Shown: positions 11,246 to 20,127 of the stretch, piece after piece
Layout of the letters: each line of letters begins with the position of its first letter
Position numbering within the stretch: position 1 is the stretch's first letter
Origin: Hyphomicrobiales bacterium
Lineage (GTDB): Bacteria > Pseudomonadota > Alphaproteobacteria > Rhizobiales > Xanthobacteraceae
Length of the DNA: 64,000 nucleotides
Assembly: GCA_021730985.1 (NCBI GenBank)
Contig: JAKFYI010000004.1
Location: forward strand, 62,001 to 126,000
Reading direction: 5' to 3'
The notes under the pieces: generated by a model
The model's database searches: none
Seen by the model: the letters and a program-made list of their open reading frames with translations, nothing else
What the model was told of the DNA's origin: nothing
Made by a program: the position numbers and the translations under genes

Positions 11246-12259
11246 ATGAGCGGCGTGAAGTTTGGAGTGGGGTTGTTTCCGACGGAGCCGCTGCCGCGGA
11301 TGCTGGAGCTCATCAAACTGGCGGAGGACGTGGGGTTCACCTGCGCCTACATCGGCGATTCCCAGATGATCTGGCGCGAGCCCTACGTGCTGCTCGGCGC
11401 CGCAGCGATGGTGACCAAGCACATCACGCTCGCAACCGGCGTCACCAATCCGATCACGCGCGATCTCGGCGTGATTGCGGCCGGCTGGGTGTCGCTGCGC
11501 GAGATGGTCGGCGACCGGCTACTACTCGGCATCGGCTCGGGCGACAGTTCCGTGGAAACGCTCGGCAAGAAGCCATCGACGCTGGCCAATCTGGAAAAGT
11601 CCATCGGCATCCTGCGCGACCTGATCGGCGGCAGGACGATCGCATCGCCCGAGACCAACGCGTCGATCCGGCTGACCTACGCCAAGGAAGGCACCTATAT
11701 CCCGGTCTATCCGGCGGTCAGCAGCCCGAAGATCCATCGTCTGGCCGGCAAGGTCGGCGACGGCGCTATTGTGCTGGTCGGCGTCGACCCGAACTTTCTC
11801 AAGGCTTCTCGCGAGGCGCTTGAAGCGGGCGCGGGCGAAGCCGGCACCACCCTCAAGGCCAAGAAATTCCGGGTGGTGTGCTGGACGCCGATCTCGATTC
11901 TGGACGACGGCAAGGCGGCGCGGGGCGCGGTGAAGGCGCATGTCTCGCGCATTCTCAAGCGCAAGCTGCCGTTCGAGCTCGACGCCGCGACAATGGAAGT
12001 GGTCGAGAAGATTCGTAAGCAGTACGAATATTACGAGCACATGGTGGTCGGCACGGCGCACGGCGACGCCGTCCCCGATGAACTGGTCGAGCGCTTTGCC
12101 ATCGCCGGCACGCCGGACGAAGCCCGCGAGCAGCTCCAGCGGCTGGCGTCCTCGGGGCTGGTCGATGAAATCGCGCTCATCCCCCACACGCAGGATCCGA
12201 AGGACCGCGACCGGGTCATCCGCATCGTCGGCGATATCATTCCGAAGTTGAAGAACTGA
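11246..12259 (+). CDS. LLM-class F420-dependent oxidoreductase, Mer-like
   Basis: A 337-residue luciferase-like barrel protein. Features of the F420-dependent branch (Mer, methylene-tetrahydromethanopterin reductase-like) are FGVGLFPTEPLPRMLELIKLAE, the cis-peptide region ATGVTNPITRDLGVIAAGW, GDRLLLGIGSGDSS and IPVYPAVSSPKIHRLAG. It is not an FGD: the phosphate-binding lysines of that subgroup are missing. The family cannot be assigned to one substrate by sequence. Because it follows the enamidase-like gene by 46 bases on the same strand, I infer that it uses F420H2 (or FMNH2) to reduce the compound the amidohydrolase then opens, or a related metabolite. ATG at 11246 follows GGAAGGA. Confidence 0.82.
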   Translation: MSGVKFGVGLFPTEPLPRMLELIKLAEDVGFTCAYIGDSQMIWREPYVLLGAAAMVTKHITLATGVTNPITRDLGVIAAGWVSLREMVGDRLLLGIGSGDSSVETLGKKPSTLANLEKSIGILRDLIGGRTIASPETNASIRLTYAKEGTYIPVYPAVSSPKIHRLAGKVGDGAIVLVGVDPNFLKASREALEAGAGEAGTTLKAKKFRVVCWTPISILDDGKAARGAVKAHVSRILKRKLPFELDAATMEVVEKIRKQYEYYEHMVVGTAHGDAVPDELVERFAIAGTPDEAREQLQRLASSGLVDEIALIPHTQDPKDRDRVIRIVGDIIPKLKN

Positions 12260-12281
12260 ACATCGCGCGCAAATTTTGGAA

Positions 12282-12357
12282 TGGTGCCCAGGGACGGAAT
12301 TGAACCGCCGACACTGCGATTTTCAATCGCATGCTCTACCAACTGAGCTACCTGGGC
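12282..12357 (-). tRNA. tRNA-Phe (GAA)
   Basis: On the minus strand a 76-base cloverleaf reads from GCCCAGG (5' acceptor strand, 12357-12351) to CCTGGGC plus A and an encoded CCA (12282). The D arm is AGCTCAGTTGGTAGAGC, the anticodon loop is TTGAAAA giving GAA, and the T arm carries GGTTCAATTCC. All stems pair. In related genomes this tRNA lies next to yacG; here two transporter-receptor genes separate them. Confidence 0.97.
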
Positions 12358-12363
12358 GCCGAA

Positions 12364-12384
12364 GCCCGCCGGAGGCGGGCTTTT
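12364..12384 (+). terminator. Rho-independent-type terminator
   Basis: GCCCGCC (12364-12370), loop GGA, GGCGGGC (12374-12380), then TTTT. The seven-pair stem with the T run on the plus strand would stop rightward transcripts from the amidohydrolase/Mer-like genes after they read across the antisense of tRNA-Phe. On the minus strand it is not followed by T residues. Confidence 0.6.
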
Positions 12385-12451
12385 GAGCAGAGCGCGGCGG
12401 TTATAAAGCGCCGATTTCGGCCTGTCCAGAAGCGCTCCCCGGCCGCGTCCC

Positions 12452-13453
12452 TCAACCCTCGCCCTTGATTCCCGCCTCCTTGATGAGCGGGCCCCATTTG
12501 TCCATTTCGCGCTTGAGATGGGCCGCGAGCTCCTCGGGCGAGGAGCCGACGATCACCACGCCAAGCTGCTCAAGCCGCGATTTGACCGCGTGGTCGGCGA
12601 GCGCCGTCACCGTGTCGGCATGGAACTTCCGGACGATCGCCTGGGGGGTCTTGGCCGGCGCCAGGAACACGTACCAGGACGACACGTCGAAGCCCGGCAC
12701 GCCCTCCTCCGCCACCGGCGGCACGTCGGGCAGCGCGCTCGCACGCTTCAGCGTGGTCACGCCCAGCGCGCGCAGCTTGCCGGTCATGATCAGCGGCATC
12801 ACCGCGCCGATGTTGTTGAACATCACATCGACACGGCCCGGAATGAGATCGTTCAGCGCGGGCCCCGCGCCGCGATACGGGATGTGCAGCATATCGACGC
12901 CGGCCAGGCGCTTGAACAGCTCGCCCGAAAGGTGAACCGACGTGCCGTGGCCGGACGAGGCGTAGGTCATCTTGCCGGGGTTGGCCTTGGCGAGCGCAAT
13001 GAACTCGCGAACTGTCCTCGCCTTGGAGTCGGCCGGCACCGCCATCACGTTGGGGTAGTCGCAGATCATGCTGACCGGCGCGAAATCCGCCACCGGATCG
13101 TAGGGCAGCGACGAGAATAGATACTGGTTCACCGCGAGCGGCATGGAGTGCAGCATCATGGTGTAGCCGTCGGGATCGGCACGGGCGACCATTTCCGAAC
13201 CGATGTTGGTGGCGCCGCCGCCGCGGTTCTCGACCACCAGCTGATGACCCCACATCGCCGAGAGCCTCGCCGACATCACGCGCGCGATCGCATCGGTGCC
13301 GCCGCCCGGCGGGAACGGCACGATCAGGCGGACGAAGCGGTTGGGCCAGTTCGCCTGCTGGGCCAGCGCCGCGCCCGGCGCCAGCATCGGCGTCAGCATG
13401 GGAGCCAGCGCCGAAGCGCCGGCGTAACCCAGGAAATCGCGACGATCCCACAT
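12452..13453 (-). CDS. Tripartite tricarboxylate transporter-type receptor (Bug/TctC family)
   Basis: A 333-residue exported solute receptor. It starts with a twin-arginine-like leader (MWDRRDFLGYAGAS) and an Ala-rich signal ending at ALAQ. The mature part has the Bug signature: RLIVPFPPGGGTDAIAR, VVENRGGGATNIGSE, a DGYTMMLHS strand, and PYRGAGPALNDLIPGRVDVMF. Such receptors bind carboxylates or related small acids. Membrane components (TctA/TctB) are not nearby, as is usual for the many orphan Bug proteins. It is paired with a paralogue whose stop lies two bases from its start. No ligand can be named. An acyl-CoA ligase close by hints at an organic acid. Confidence 0.9.
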   Translation of the reverse strand: MWDRRDFLGYAGASALAPMLTPMLAPGAALAQQANWPNRFVRLIVPFPPGGGTDAIARVMSARLSAMWGHQLVVENRGGGATNIGSEMVARADPDGYTMMLHSMPLAVNQYLFSSLPYDPVADFAPVSMICDYPNVMAVPADSKARTVREFIALAKANPGKMTYASSGHGTSVHLSGELFKRLAGVDMLHIPYRGAGPALNDLIPGRVDVMFNNIGAVMPLIMTGKLRALGVTTLKRASALPDVPPVAEEGVPGFDVSSWYVFLAPAKTPQAIVRKFHADTVTALADHAVKSRLEQLGVVIVGSSPEELAAHLKREMDKWGPLIKEAGIKGEG

Positions 13454-13455
13454 GG

Positions 13456-14445
13456 CTAGCCCTCGCTCTTGATGCCGGCCGCCTTGATGACCGGAGCCCA
13501 CAGATCGGATTCCGATTTCAGGTGCCGGCCCAGTTCCGCGGGCGTCGAGGCGACGATTCCCACGCCGAGATTGCCGAGCCGCTCGCGCACCGGCGGCTCC
13601 TGCAGAACGTCCACGGTGTCCTGGTGGATCCTGGCGATCACCGCGGGCGGCGTCTTGGCCGGCACGAACAGCGAGTACCACGCCGACACGTTGAAGCCCG
13701 GCACGCCGGATTCGGCGACGGTCGGGAATTCCGGCGCGGTCGGAAAGCGCTCCGCCGTGGACACCGCGATGCCGCGCACCTGGCCGGCTCGCGCCTGCTG
13801 CAGCGTGCCGCCGATGGTGTTGAACATCACGTCGATGCGGCCGGGGATCAGGTCGTTGAGCGCAGGCGCCACGCCGCGGTACGGAATATGCGTCATCTCG
13901 ATCCCGGTCATGCGCTTGAACAGTTCGCCGGACAGATGCGGCGAGGTTCCGGTGCCGGACGAGCCGTAGGTGATCTTGCCCTTGTTGGCCTTGGCGTATT
14001 CGATGAACTCCATCACCGATTTCACCGGCGAGGAATTCGGCACGATCATCAGGTTGGGATAGAGGCAGATCAGCGTCACCGGCGCGAAGTCGGTGAAACA
14101 GTCGTAGCCCAGCGCCGGATAGACGTAGCGGTTGATCGCGAACGGCAGCGAGGCGATCAGCACGGTGTAGCCGTCGGCGTCGGAGCGGGCGACGTGCTCG
14201 ATGCCGATGTTGCTGCCGGCGCCGCCCCTGTTCTCGATCACCATCTGCTGGCCCCACTTGTCGGAGAGCCGGGCGGAAAGGATGCGGGCGACGCCATCGG
14301 TGCCGCCGCCCGGGGCAAACGGAACGATCAGGCGGACGGGACGGTTCGGCCACGCTTGAGACTGCGCGCGCGCCGCGCAGGGCAGCAGCGGTGCCGCTGC
14401 GGATGCACCCGCCAGAGCGATCAAGCTGCGGCGATCGATCGTCAC
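13456..14445 (-). CDS. Tripartite tricarboxylate transporter-type receptor (Bug/TctC family), paralogue
   Basis: A 329-residue paralogue of the adjacent receptor with the same signatures (RLIVPFAPGGGTDGVAR, VIENRGGAGSNIGIE, PYRGVAPALNDLIPGRIDVMF). I chose GTG at 14445 because GGAGG lies five bases upstream and the protein then begins with a short charged stretch and a typical signal peptide ending at CAARAQS. An upstream ATG at 14478 would add an unlikely KETREER extension. The two receptors are transcribed together and probably arose by tandem duplication. Confidence 0.9.
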   Translation of the reverse strand: MTIDRRSLIALAGASAAAPLLPCAARAQSQAWPNRPVRLIVPFAPGGGTDGVARILSARLSDKWGQQMVIENRGGAGSNIGIEHVARSDADGYTVLIASLPFAINRYVYPALGYDCFTDFAPVTLICLYPNLMIVPNSSPVKSVMEFIEYAKANKGKITYGSSGTGTSPHLSGELFKRMTGIEMTHIPYRGVAPALNDLIPGRIDVMFNTIGGTLQQARAGQVRGIAVSTAERFPTAPEFPTVAESGVPGFNVSAWYSLFVPAKTPPAVIARIHQDTVDVLQEPPVRERLGNLGVGIVASTPAELGRHLKSESDLWAPVIKAAGIKSEG

Positions 14446-14535
14446 GCGCTCCTCCCTCGTCTCTTTGCTTTTATGCAAGCTTAGAGAGGCGGTGCGGCGG
14501 CGGCAACGGGCGCAACGGCCTTATAGTGATTGCTT

Positions 14536-14583
14536 GAGCATGATCTTTTCCGAAAACCGGTTCCCACTTTTCGGGATCATGCT
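14536..14583. repeat. Palindromic intergenic repeat, copy A
   Basis: GAGCATGATC ... GATCATGCT with a conserved centre containing CCGAAAACCGG and CCCACTTTTCGGG. Near-identical copies lie at 52745-52793 (B) and 53746-53794 (C). The ends are inverted repeats of about ten bases, and the inner part can form a second hairpin. This is the short palindromic element common between genes in Bradyrhizobium and relatives. Copy A touches the 3' end of yacG. Confidence 0.9.
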
Positions 14584-14789
14584 TAGCGTTCCCCGGGAGA
14601 CGGCCCGCTGTTCTGTGCGTCGCCGTCCTCATCATCGTCCTCGACCGCCGGAACGGCATAGACGCCGGCCAGCCAGCGGTGGAGATCGACGTCGGCGCAG
14701 CGCTTGCAGCAGAACGGCCGGTGCGTTTGCGTCGCGGGCTTGCCGCAGGTTGGACACTTGGCGGGCTCGGACTTGCCGGGTTCGATCAT
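14583..14789 (-). CDS. yacG: DNA gyrase inhibitor YacG
   Basis: A 68-residue zinc-finger protein. It has the family pattern CPTCGKP at residues 12-18 and RPFCCKRCADVDLHRWL at about 24-40: four metal-binding cysteines and the conserved DLxxW. The C-terminal tail is acidic (EDDDED) as in rhizobial homologues. E. coli YacG binds the GyrB C-terminal domain and blocks DNA binding. It normally follows maf directly in this group; here an acyl-CoA ligase gene sits between them. Stop TAA lies at the edge of repeat copy A. Confidence 0.93.
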   Translation of the reverse strand: MIEPGKSEPAKCPTCGKPATQTHRPFCCKRCADVDLHRWLAGVYAVPAVEDDDEDGDAQNSGPSPGER

Positions 14790-14808
14790 GGCGTTTCTCT
14801 AACGGCTT

Positions 14809-16326
14809 TCAGCCCGCGGTGCGACGGCTTTCATCCAGCGCGCGCAATTCGGTTTTCAGGATCTTGCCGTAGTTGTTCTTCGGCAGCGCATCGACAAAGA
14901 CATAATGCTTGGGCCGCTTGAAGCGCGCGATGGCGCCGAGGCACAGCGTGTCGAGTTCGGCCTGCGGCGCCTCGCCCACCACATAGGCCACCACCGCCTC
15001 GCCCCATTCACGGTCGGGCCGCCCTATCACCGACACCTCGCGCACCTTCGGATGCTTGAGCAGCACCTCCTCGACCTCGCGCGGATAGATGTTGGAGCCG
15101 CCGGAGATGATCAGGTCCTTGGAGCGGTCCTTGAGCGTGAGATAGCCGTCGGCGTCGAACGCACCGATGTCGCCGGTGTGCAGCCAGCCGCCCTTGAGCG
15201 TGGCTGCGCTCGCCTCCGGATTCTGCCAGTAGCCGGCCATCACGACGTCGCCGCGGCACAGGATTTCGCCGGCCTCGCCCTGCGGCAACCCGCTGTCGTC
15301 GGCGTCCGCCACCTTCACATCGACGCAAGTGAAGGCGCGCCCGGCCGACGCCAGCCGCTCCAGCCAGCGCGGGTGATCGCGGTTGGCGATGTCGGCCTTC
15401 GACAGTGTGGTGATCGTCATCGGACTCTCGCCCAGTCCGTAGATCTGCGCGAGCCGCGGGCCGAACCGGTCGAGCGCCCTGAGCGCATCCTCGACATACA
15501 TCGGCGCGCCGCCCCAAATGATGGTGCGGATGTTGCGCGGGTCGCATTCTGCGGAGCTTTCGACCAGCCGCTTCACCATCGTGGGCGCGGCGAACATCGA
15601 AGTGCGCGGCCATGCGTCGATGGCGCGGAAGATTTCGTCCGCCTCGAAGCCGCCGAACTCCGGCACGACATTGACGGCGCGCCGCATCACATGCGCCGCG
15701 ATGTAGAGCCCCGAGCCGTGGCTCATTGGCGCCGCGTGCAGGATCGCATCGCCCGGCAGCGCTGCATCGACTTCGTTGAGATAGGCCTCGCTCTCGGCCG
15801 CCAGCACCTTGTGCGTCAGCATCGCGCCCTTCGGACGGCCGGTGGTGCCCGAGGTGTAGAACAGCCAAGCCAGATCATCGGGACTGCGCGCAGCGACGGG
15901 TATGGGATCGCAAGCCAGCATGCGCGCGTAGTCCGCGCCGCCGATCGTCACCAGCCGCTCCAGCGTGCGCGGCGCGTGCGCTCCGATCCCGCCTTCGAGC
16001 GCCGTTGACGTAAAGCAGACACGCGCGCCGGAGTTGTCCAGGATATGGCCGAACTCCGCGCCGTGCAGCTTGGCGTTGATCGGCACCGCCGCGAGCCCCG
16101 CGTGCCAGATCGCGAACAGAAGCTCGACATAGTCGGGGCAGTTGGGTGCCGCGATGGCGACGCGGTCGCCCGCCGCGAGCTTGAATTGCTGCTGCAGCGC
16201 GCCGGCCAGACAGGCGGCGCGGCCCGCCGTTCCGGAATAGTCGCGCAGCACGCGCGCGCCGAGGCCCAGCGCCGGACGCCCACCGTCCTCCCTGCCCGCC
16301 CGTTCCAGCCAGAGCGCGAGATTCAT
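14809..16326 (-). CDS. Acyl-CoA synthetase / AMP-dependent carboxylate-CoA ligase
   Basis: A 505-residue ANL-superfamily enzyme. ATP-binding P-loop FYTSGTTGRPKGAMLTH, GGWLHTGD with the ribose-binding Asp, DRSKDLIISGGSNIYPREVE hinge, and C-terminal PKNNYGKILK with the catalytic Lys are all intact. It should activate a carboxylic acid to its CoA thioester; chain length and substrate are not deducible. It is inserted between maf and yacG, 66 bases after maf and 19 bases before yacG, and shares the direction of the two solute receptors downstream. It may therefore belong functionally with that uptake module rather than with housekeeping maf. Confidence 0.9.
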   Translation of the reverse strand: MNLALWLERAGREDGGRPALGLGARVLRDYSGTAGRAACLAGALQQQFKLAAGDRVAIAAPNCPDYVELLFAIWHAGLAAVPINAKLHGAEFGHILDNSGARVCFTSTALEGGIGAHAPRTLERLVTIGGADYARMLACDPIPVAARSPDDLAWLFYTSGTTGRPKGAMLTHKVLAAESEAYLNEVDAALPGDAILHAAPMSHGSGLYIAAHVMRRAVNVVPEFGGFEADEIFRAIDAWPRTSMFAAPTMVKRLVESSAECDPRNIRTIIWGGAPMYVEDALRALDRFGPRLAQIYGLGESPMTITTLSKADIANRDHPRWLERLASAGRAFTCVDVKVADADDSGLPQGEAGEILCRGDVVMAGYWQNPEASAATLKGGWLHTGDIGAFDADGYLTLKDRSKDLIISGGSNIYPREVEEVLLKHPKVREVSVIGRPDREWGEAVVAYVVGEAPQAELDTLCLGAIARFKRPKHYVFVDALPKNNYGKILKTELRALDESRRTAG

Positions 16327-16392
16327 GCCCTAACCTTCGTCACGGCCGAATTTGGTCCAGCCGTCCTCGCTTCGCGATGTGATGGGAGCGGA

Positions 16393-17019
16393 CTATACCG
16401 CGTTGAGCCAGCCGAAATGGATCGGATAGCCCTCACCGGCCAGCAGAGCCGCGGTCTCGTACAGCGGCAGCCCCACGATGTTGGTGTAGGAGCCGACGAT
16501 CTTGACGATGAAGCTGCCGGCCAGCCCCTGCGCCGCGTAGCCGCCGGCCTTGCCGCGCCATTCGCCGGAGGCGAGATAGGCCTCGATGTCCTGTTCGGAC
16601 AGCCGCTTGAAGCGCACCCGCGTCTCGACTAGCCGCTGGCGGAACGCCTCCTTCGGCGTCACCAGGCAGATCGCGGTGTGGACCCGGTGATTGCGGCCCG
16701 ACAGCAGCCGCAGGCACTGCGCCGCCTCGTCCAGCAGTTCGGCTTTGGGCAGGATGCGCCGGCCCACCGCGACCACGGTGTCGGCGGCAAGGATATAGGA
16801 GCCGGAAATCTCGTCGTCGAGCTTCACCGCGGACAGCGCGGTCTCGGCCTTGCCCCGGGCGAGCCGATTGGCACAGGCCCGCGGCAGCTCGCCCTTCTTG
16901 GGCATCTCGTCGATATCGGCAGGACGCAGCGCGTCAGGCTCGATGCCGATCTGGTTGACCAGCGTGAGCCTTCGCGGCGAGCCGGAGGCGAGGACGAATT
17001 TGGGGCGGCCGATGATCAT
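16393..17019 (-). CDS. maf: Maf-like nucleoside triphosphate pyrophosphatase
   Basis: A 208-residue Maf/HAM1-fold protein that hydrolyses non-canonical or pyrimidine nucleoside triphosphates to monophosphates. It has the N-terminal [11 protein letters not shown] motif, the [14 protein letters not shown] central motif with the catalytic Asp, and the C-terminal [19 protein letters not shown] at 17019 gives the standard start ([17 protein letters not shown]). It lies 57 bases after the phosphatase gene in the hisD operon. In related genomes infA precedes it; that gene is not present in this gap. Confidence 0.92.
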   Translation of the reverse strand: MIIGRPKFVLASGSPRRLTLVNQIGIEPDALRPADIDEMPKKGELPRACANRLARGKAETALSAVKLDDEISGSYILAADTVVAVGRRILPKAELLDEAAQCLRLLSGRNHRVHTAICLVTPKEAFRQRLVETRVRFKRLSEQDIEAYLASGEWRGKAGGYAAQGLAGSFIVKIVGSYTNIVGLPLYETAALLAGEGYPIHFGWLNAV

Positions 17020-17076
17020 TGAATGCAGGCGGATAGCGGAATCGGAGCGGTTCGACAACAGGCGGCGGTGCCGCCG

Positions 17077-17541
17077 CTACTCATTGCCGGCCGGGCGCCC
17101 GCCGAAACGCTGCTTGATCCGCGCGGCCAACTGGTCGCGCACCTCCCGGTAGGCGTTGAGGCGCTGCTCGCGGCTGCCCTCCACCGCGGTCGGATCGGCG
17201 GTCGGCCAGTATTCGACGTCGGCCGCGAGCGTGCGGGTCAGTTCCAGCGCCTTGTGGTGCGCCTCGGGCGCCAGGGTGACGATCAGATCGAAGTTCAAAC
17301 CCTCCCACTCATCCAGCTCCTCGAACGTCATCGGCCGGTGCTTGGCGATGTCGGCGCCGACCTCCTGCAGCGCCACCACCGCGAACGGGTCGAGCTCGTC
17401 CTTGCGGACGCCGGCCGAGCAGACGTACGTCCCCGGGCCGACGATCTGGCGGAAAAGACCCATCGCCATCGGCGAGCGCACCGAATTCAGGCCGCAGGCG
17501 AACAGCACCGCCAGCGGCCGTTTGCTGCCAGGCGGGGCCAT
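17077..17541 (-). CDS. Low-molecular-weight protein tyrosine phosphatase / ArsC-type protein
   Basis: A 154-residue protein with the low-Mr phosphatase fold. The N-terminal FACGLNSVRSPMAMGLF contains the CX5R catalytic loop. A downstream ADPTAVEG supplies the general-acid Asp region. This family covers both tyrosine phosphatases and thioredoxin-type arsenate reductases. The rhizobial gene in this hisD-maf position is usually called low-Mr phosphotyrosine phosphatase, and its real substrate is unknown. It follows the UPF0262 gene by six bases. Confidence 0.88.
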   Translation of the reverse strand: MAPPGSKRPLAVLFACGLNSVRSPMAMGLFRQIVGPGTYVCSAGVRKDELDPFAVVALQEVGADIAKHRPMTFEELDEWEGLNFDLIVTLAPEAHHKALELTRTLAADVEYWPTADPTAVEGSREQRLNAYREVRDQLAARIKQRFGGRPAGNE

Positions 17542-17547
17542 AAGAGG

Positions 17548-18036
17548 TCACCCCTTCCAGTGCAGCACGCAGATCAGCGTGAACAACCGCCGCGCGGTGT
17601 CGAAATCGATCTCCAGCTTGCGCTTGATGCTGTCCTGCAGGATGCGCGAGCCCTCGTCGTGCAAGCCGCGGCGGCCCATGTCGATCGCCTCGATGCGGTC
17701 GGGAGTCGCGGTGCGGATCGCCGCGTAGTAGCTGTCGCAAATCAGGAAGTAGTCCTTCACGATCTTGCGGAAGCGGCTGATCGACAGGTGATGCGCCACC
17801 ACCGGCTGGCCGTCCTCAAGCCGGATATCGAACACCAGGCGATTGTCGGAGAGGCTCAGGTGAAGCGCATAGGGCCCGCCATCGTGGCCGAACGGCGCAA
17901 ACGAATTCTCCTCGATCAGGTCGTAGATCGCGACCGCGCGCTCATGCTCGATGTCCGCGTTGGAGCGGCCGATGGTCTTCTCGTCCAGCGTCACCGCGAC
18001 GAGGCGCTTGGCGCCCGCTGTCTTTTCGCCGGTCAT
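17548..18036 (-). CDS. UPF0262 family protein
   Basis: A 162-residue protein of the alphaproteobacterial family UPF0262, function unknown. Recognisable segments are [39 protein letters not shown] and the C-terminal [18 protein letters not shown]. No signal peptide or membrane segment is visible, so it is probably cytoplasmic. The start overlaps the hisD stop by four bases (ATGA), implying coupled translation. Conserved linkage to hisD is typical for the order, but the reason is not known. Confidence 0.9.
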   Translation of the reverse strand: MTGEKTAGAKRLVAVTLDEKTIGRSNADIEHERAVAIYDLIEENSFAPFGHDGGPYALHLSLSDNRLVFDIRLEDGQPVVAHHLSISRFRKIVKDYFLICDSYYAAIRTATPDRIEAIDMGRRGLHDEGSRILQDSIKRKLEIDFDTARRLFTLICVLHWKG

Positions 18037-19328
18037 CGCCGGTTGAGGCGGATTGCCACCGAGCGGGCGTGGGCGGTCAGCCCTTCCGCCTCGCCGAGCG
18101 CAATGGCGGCAGGCCCCAGCGCCGCAAGCTGGTCCGGTCCGCACTTGAGGATCGAGGTGCGCTTCATGAAGTCGAGCACGCCCAGCCCCGACGAGAAGCG
18201 CGCTGAGCGCGCGGTCGGCAGCACATGGTTGGAGCCTGCGACGTAGTCGCCGATTGCCTCCGGCGTGTGCGCGCCGAGAAAGATCGCGCCCGCGTTTCGT
18301 ATCCTGCCGGCCAGCCGCTCCGGATCGGCGGTCTCGATCTCCAGATGCTCGGGAGCAACCGCGTCCACCAGCGGAATGGCATCGTCGAGCGAGCGCACCA
18401 CGATCACGGCGCCGAAGTCGCGCCACGACGCACCCGCCACCGCGGCGCGCGGCAGCGTGGCCAGTTGCACGGTCACCGCGCGCTCCACGGCGTCCGCCAG
18501 AGCGCTGTTGTCGGTGATGAGGATCGACTGCGCGGCCGTATCGTGCTCGGCCTGCGCCAGCAAGTCGGCGGCGATCCAATCGGGGTTGGCGTCCTTGTCG
18601 GCAAGGATCAGCACCTCGGAGGGGCCTGCGATCATGTCGATGCCGACGGTGCCGAACACCAGCCGCTTGGCCGCGGCCACGTAGGCGTTGCCGGGCCCGA
18701 CGATCTTCGACACCGGCTTGATGGTCTGCGTGCCGTAGGCGAGCGCCGCCACCGCCTGTGCGCCGCCGATGCGATAGACCTCATCGACGCCGGCAAGCTT
18801 CGCCGCAGCGAGCACGAGGGGATTGAGCATACCGTCGAGCGCAGGCACCACCATGACGACGCGCTCGCAGCCCGCCACCTTGGCGGGCACCGCGTTCATC
18901 AGCACCGACGACGGATAGGCCGCGGTGCCGCCCGGCACATAGAGGCCGACCGCCTCGATGGCGCTCCAGCGATGGCCAAGCTCGACGCCGAGCGGATCGG
19001 TGTATCGGTCGTCGGCCGGTTTCTGGCGCCGGTGATAGGCCTCGATCCGGTCGCGCGCCAACGCGAGCGCATCGAGCGCCGGGCGATCGCACGCCGCGGC
19101 GGCGCTGTCGATCTCATCGGCGGAGACGCGCAGCCCGACCTTGTCCAGATCGAGCCGGTCGAACTTCAGGGTCAGCTCGGCCAGCGCCCGGTCGCCGCGC
19201 GCGCGCACGTCGGCGATAATCGCGCGCGCCGCGTGCTCGACGTCCTGCGCGGTCTCGCGCTTGGCGGCAAGCAGTTCGGCAAAGCGCGCCGGGAAATCGG
19301 CGGATTGGCTGTCGAGGCGGCTCGGCAT
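18033..19328 (-). CDS. hisD: Histidinol dehydrogenase
   Basis: A 431-residue zinc enzyme catalysing the last two steps of histidine synthesis (histidinol to histidine with two NAD+). Family landmarks are [60 protein letters not shown] and, near the end, [23 protein letters not shown] with zinc and catalytic residues. Length is standard. It is preceded by the DUF2948 gene and overlaps UPF0262, a gene order seen across Bradyrhizobiaceae away from the other his genes. Confidence 0.97.
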   Translation of the reverse strand: MPSRLDSQSADFPARFAELLAAKRETAQDVEHAARAIIADVRARGDRALAELTLKFDRLDLDKVGLRVSADEIDSAAAACDRPALDALALARDRIEAYHRRQKPADDRYTDPLGVELGHRWSAIEAVGLYVPGGTAAYPSSVLMNAVPAKVAGCERVVMVVPALDGMLNPLVLAAAKLAGVDEVYRIGGAQAVAALAYGTQTIKPVSKIVGPGNAYVAAAKRLVFGTVGIDMIAGPSEVLILADKDANPDWIAADLLAQAEHDTAAQSILITDNSALADAVERAVTVQLATLPRAAVAGASWRDFGAVIVVRSLDDAIPLVDAVAPEHLEIETADPERLAGRIRNAGAIFLGAHTPEAIGDYVAGSNHVLPTARSARFSSGLGVLDFMKRTSILKCGPDQLAALGPAAIALGEAEGLTAHARSVAIRLNRR

Positions 19329-19388
19329 TGCACTATCCGGCCGGGACCTGTCCCGGTGGAGGGTGAATGGCGCGAGGCCGCGGGCGCG

Positions 19389-19868
19389 TCAACCCTGTTG
19401 GGGCCGCGCCAGCACCCTGACATCGGCGTCGGCGTCGAGGGGGTGGTCCGGGCAGATTTCGGCGCCCCAGGCCGGGCCGAGATCGGCCAGTTCAGCCTCC
19501 AGGCATTCGACCTCCAGGCGCAGCACCGCGCCACCGGAGAAGGTGAGATCGACGAAGCCGGCCGGGGCATCGGTCTGGGAGAAGCCGACCGCCAGCAGGT
19601 TCAGAGCCTCGCTCTTGCCGTCGCCGTGCTCGACGTTGCGGCACTTGCACGACAGAACCCGCTCGAAACGCAGCGCCGACCGGCATCGCCGGTACTCTGG
19701 CCCCTGGCCTGCCACGGATTCCCAGTCGAACCGGTTCAGCGCGACCACCACCCGCTTTTCGGACGGGCGCCAGCGGATGTCAGCGGTGCGGACCAGCGCA
19801 TCCTGGAGATGCGCGGACACGACTTGCATATCTTCGCCGTCGAGGGCGATCAGCCTTAGAAGGTCCAT
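19389..19868 (-). CDS. DUF2948 family protein
   Basis: A 159-residue protein of an alphaproteobacterial family of unknown function. It begins MDLLRLIALDGEDMQVVSAHLQDALVR and has WRPSEKRVVVALNRFDWE and a central Cys-x-Cys (SCKCRN). No signal peptide or membrane segment. It is the first gene of the hisD operon. The related gene order has murA immediately upstream, but here 3.5 kb of other genes intervene. ATG at 19868 gives the conserved start; longer versions begin with non-conserved sequence. Confidence 0.87.
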   Translation of the reverse strand: MDLLRLIALDGEDMQVVSAHLQDALVRTADIRWRPSEKRVVVALNRFDWESVAGQGPEYRRCRSALRFERVLSCKCRNVEHGDGKSEALNLLAVGFSQTDAPAGFVDLTFSGGAVLRLEVECLEAELADLGPAWGAEICPDHPLDADADVRVLARPQQG

Positions 19869-20127
19869 GACCCGGCCTCGGTTTTGAAAGCGTGTTCCGT
19901 AGTTAGGCAAGGCCTTTGCGAGGCGCAAGCCCGCTGGGTACGGAACCGGGCCGAGGGGCTCTGGCTGCCAGGTCGCATTTTATTCCTCGCAGACCGCACC
20001 GCCATGCTGCCATTCCTTCACCATCCCAACCGCGTGACGTTACTGACAACGGCCCCCCGCCTTGGGTAAAGTCATCCCGACCCTGGCCGATAGGCTGGAG
20101 CCCGTCGTGTTTTCATCGGAGGAAAGT

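Noticed and set aside
13454-14353. Upstream extension of the first Bug receptor to a 633-residue protein
   Set aside because: The extra N-terminal part is an out-of-frame reading of the second receptor gene; the true protein begins at the signal peptide at 13453.
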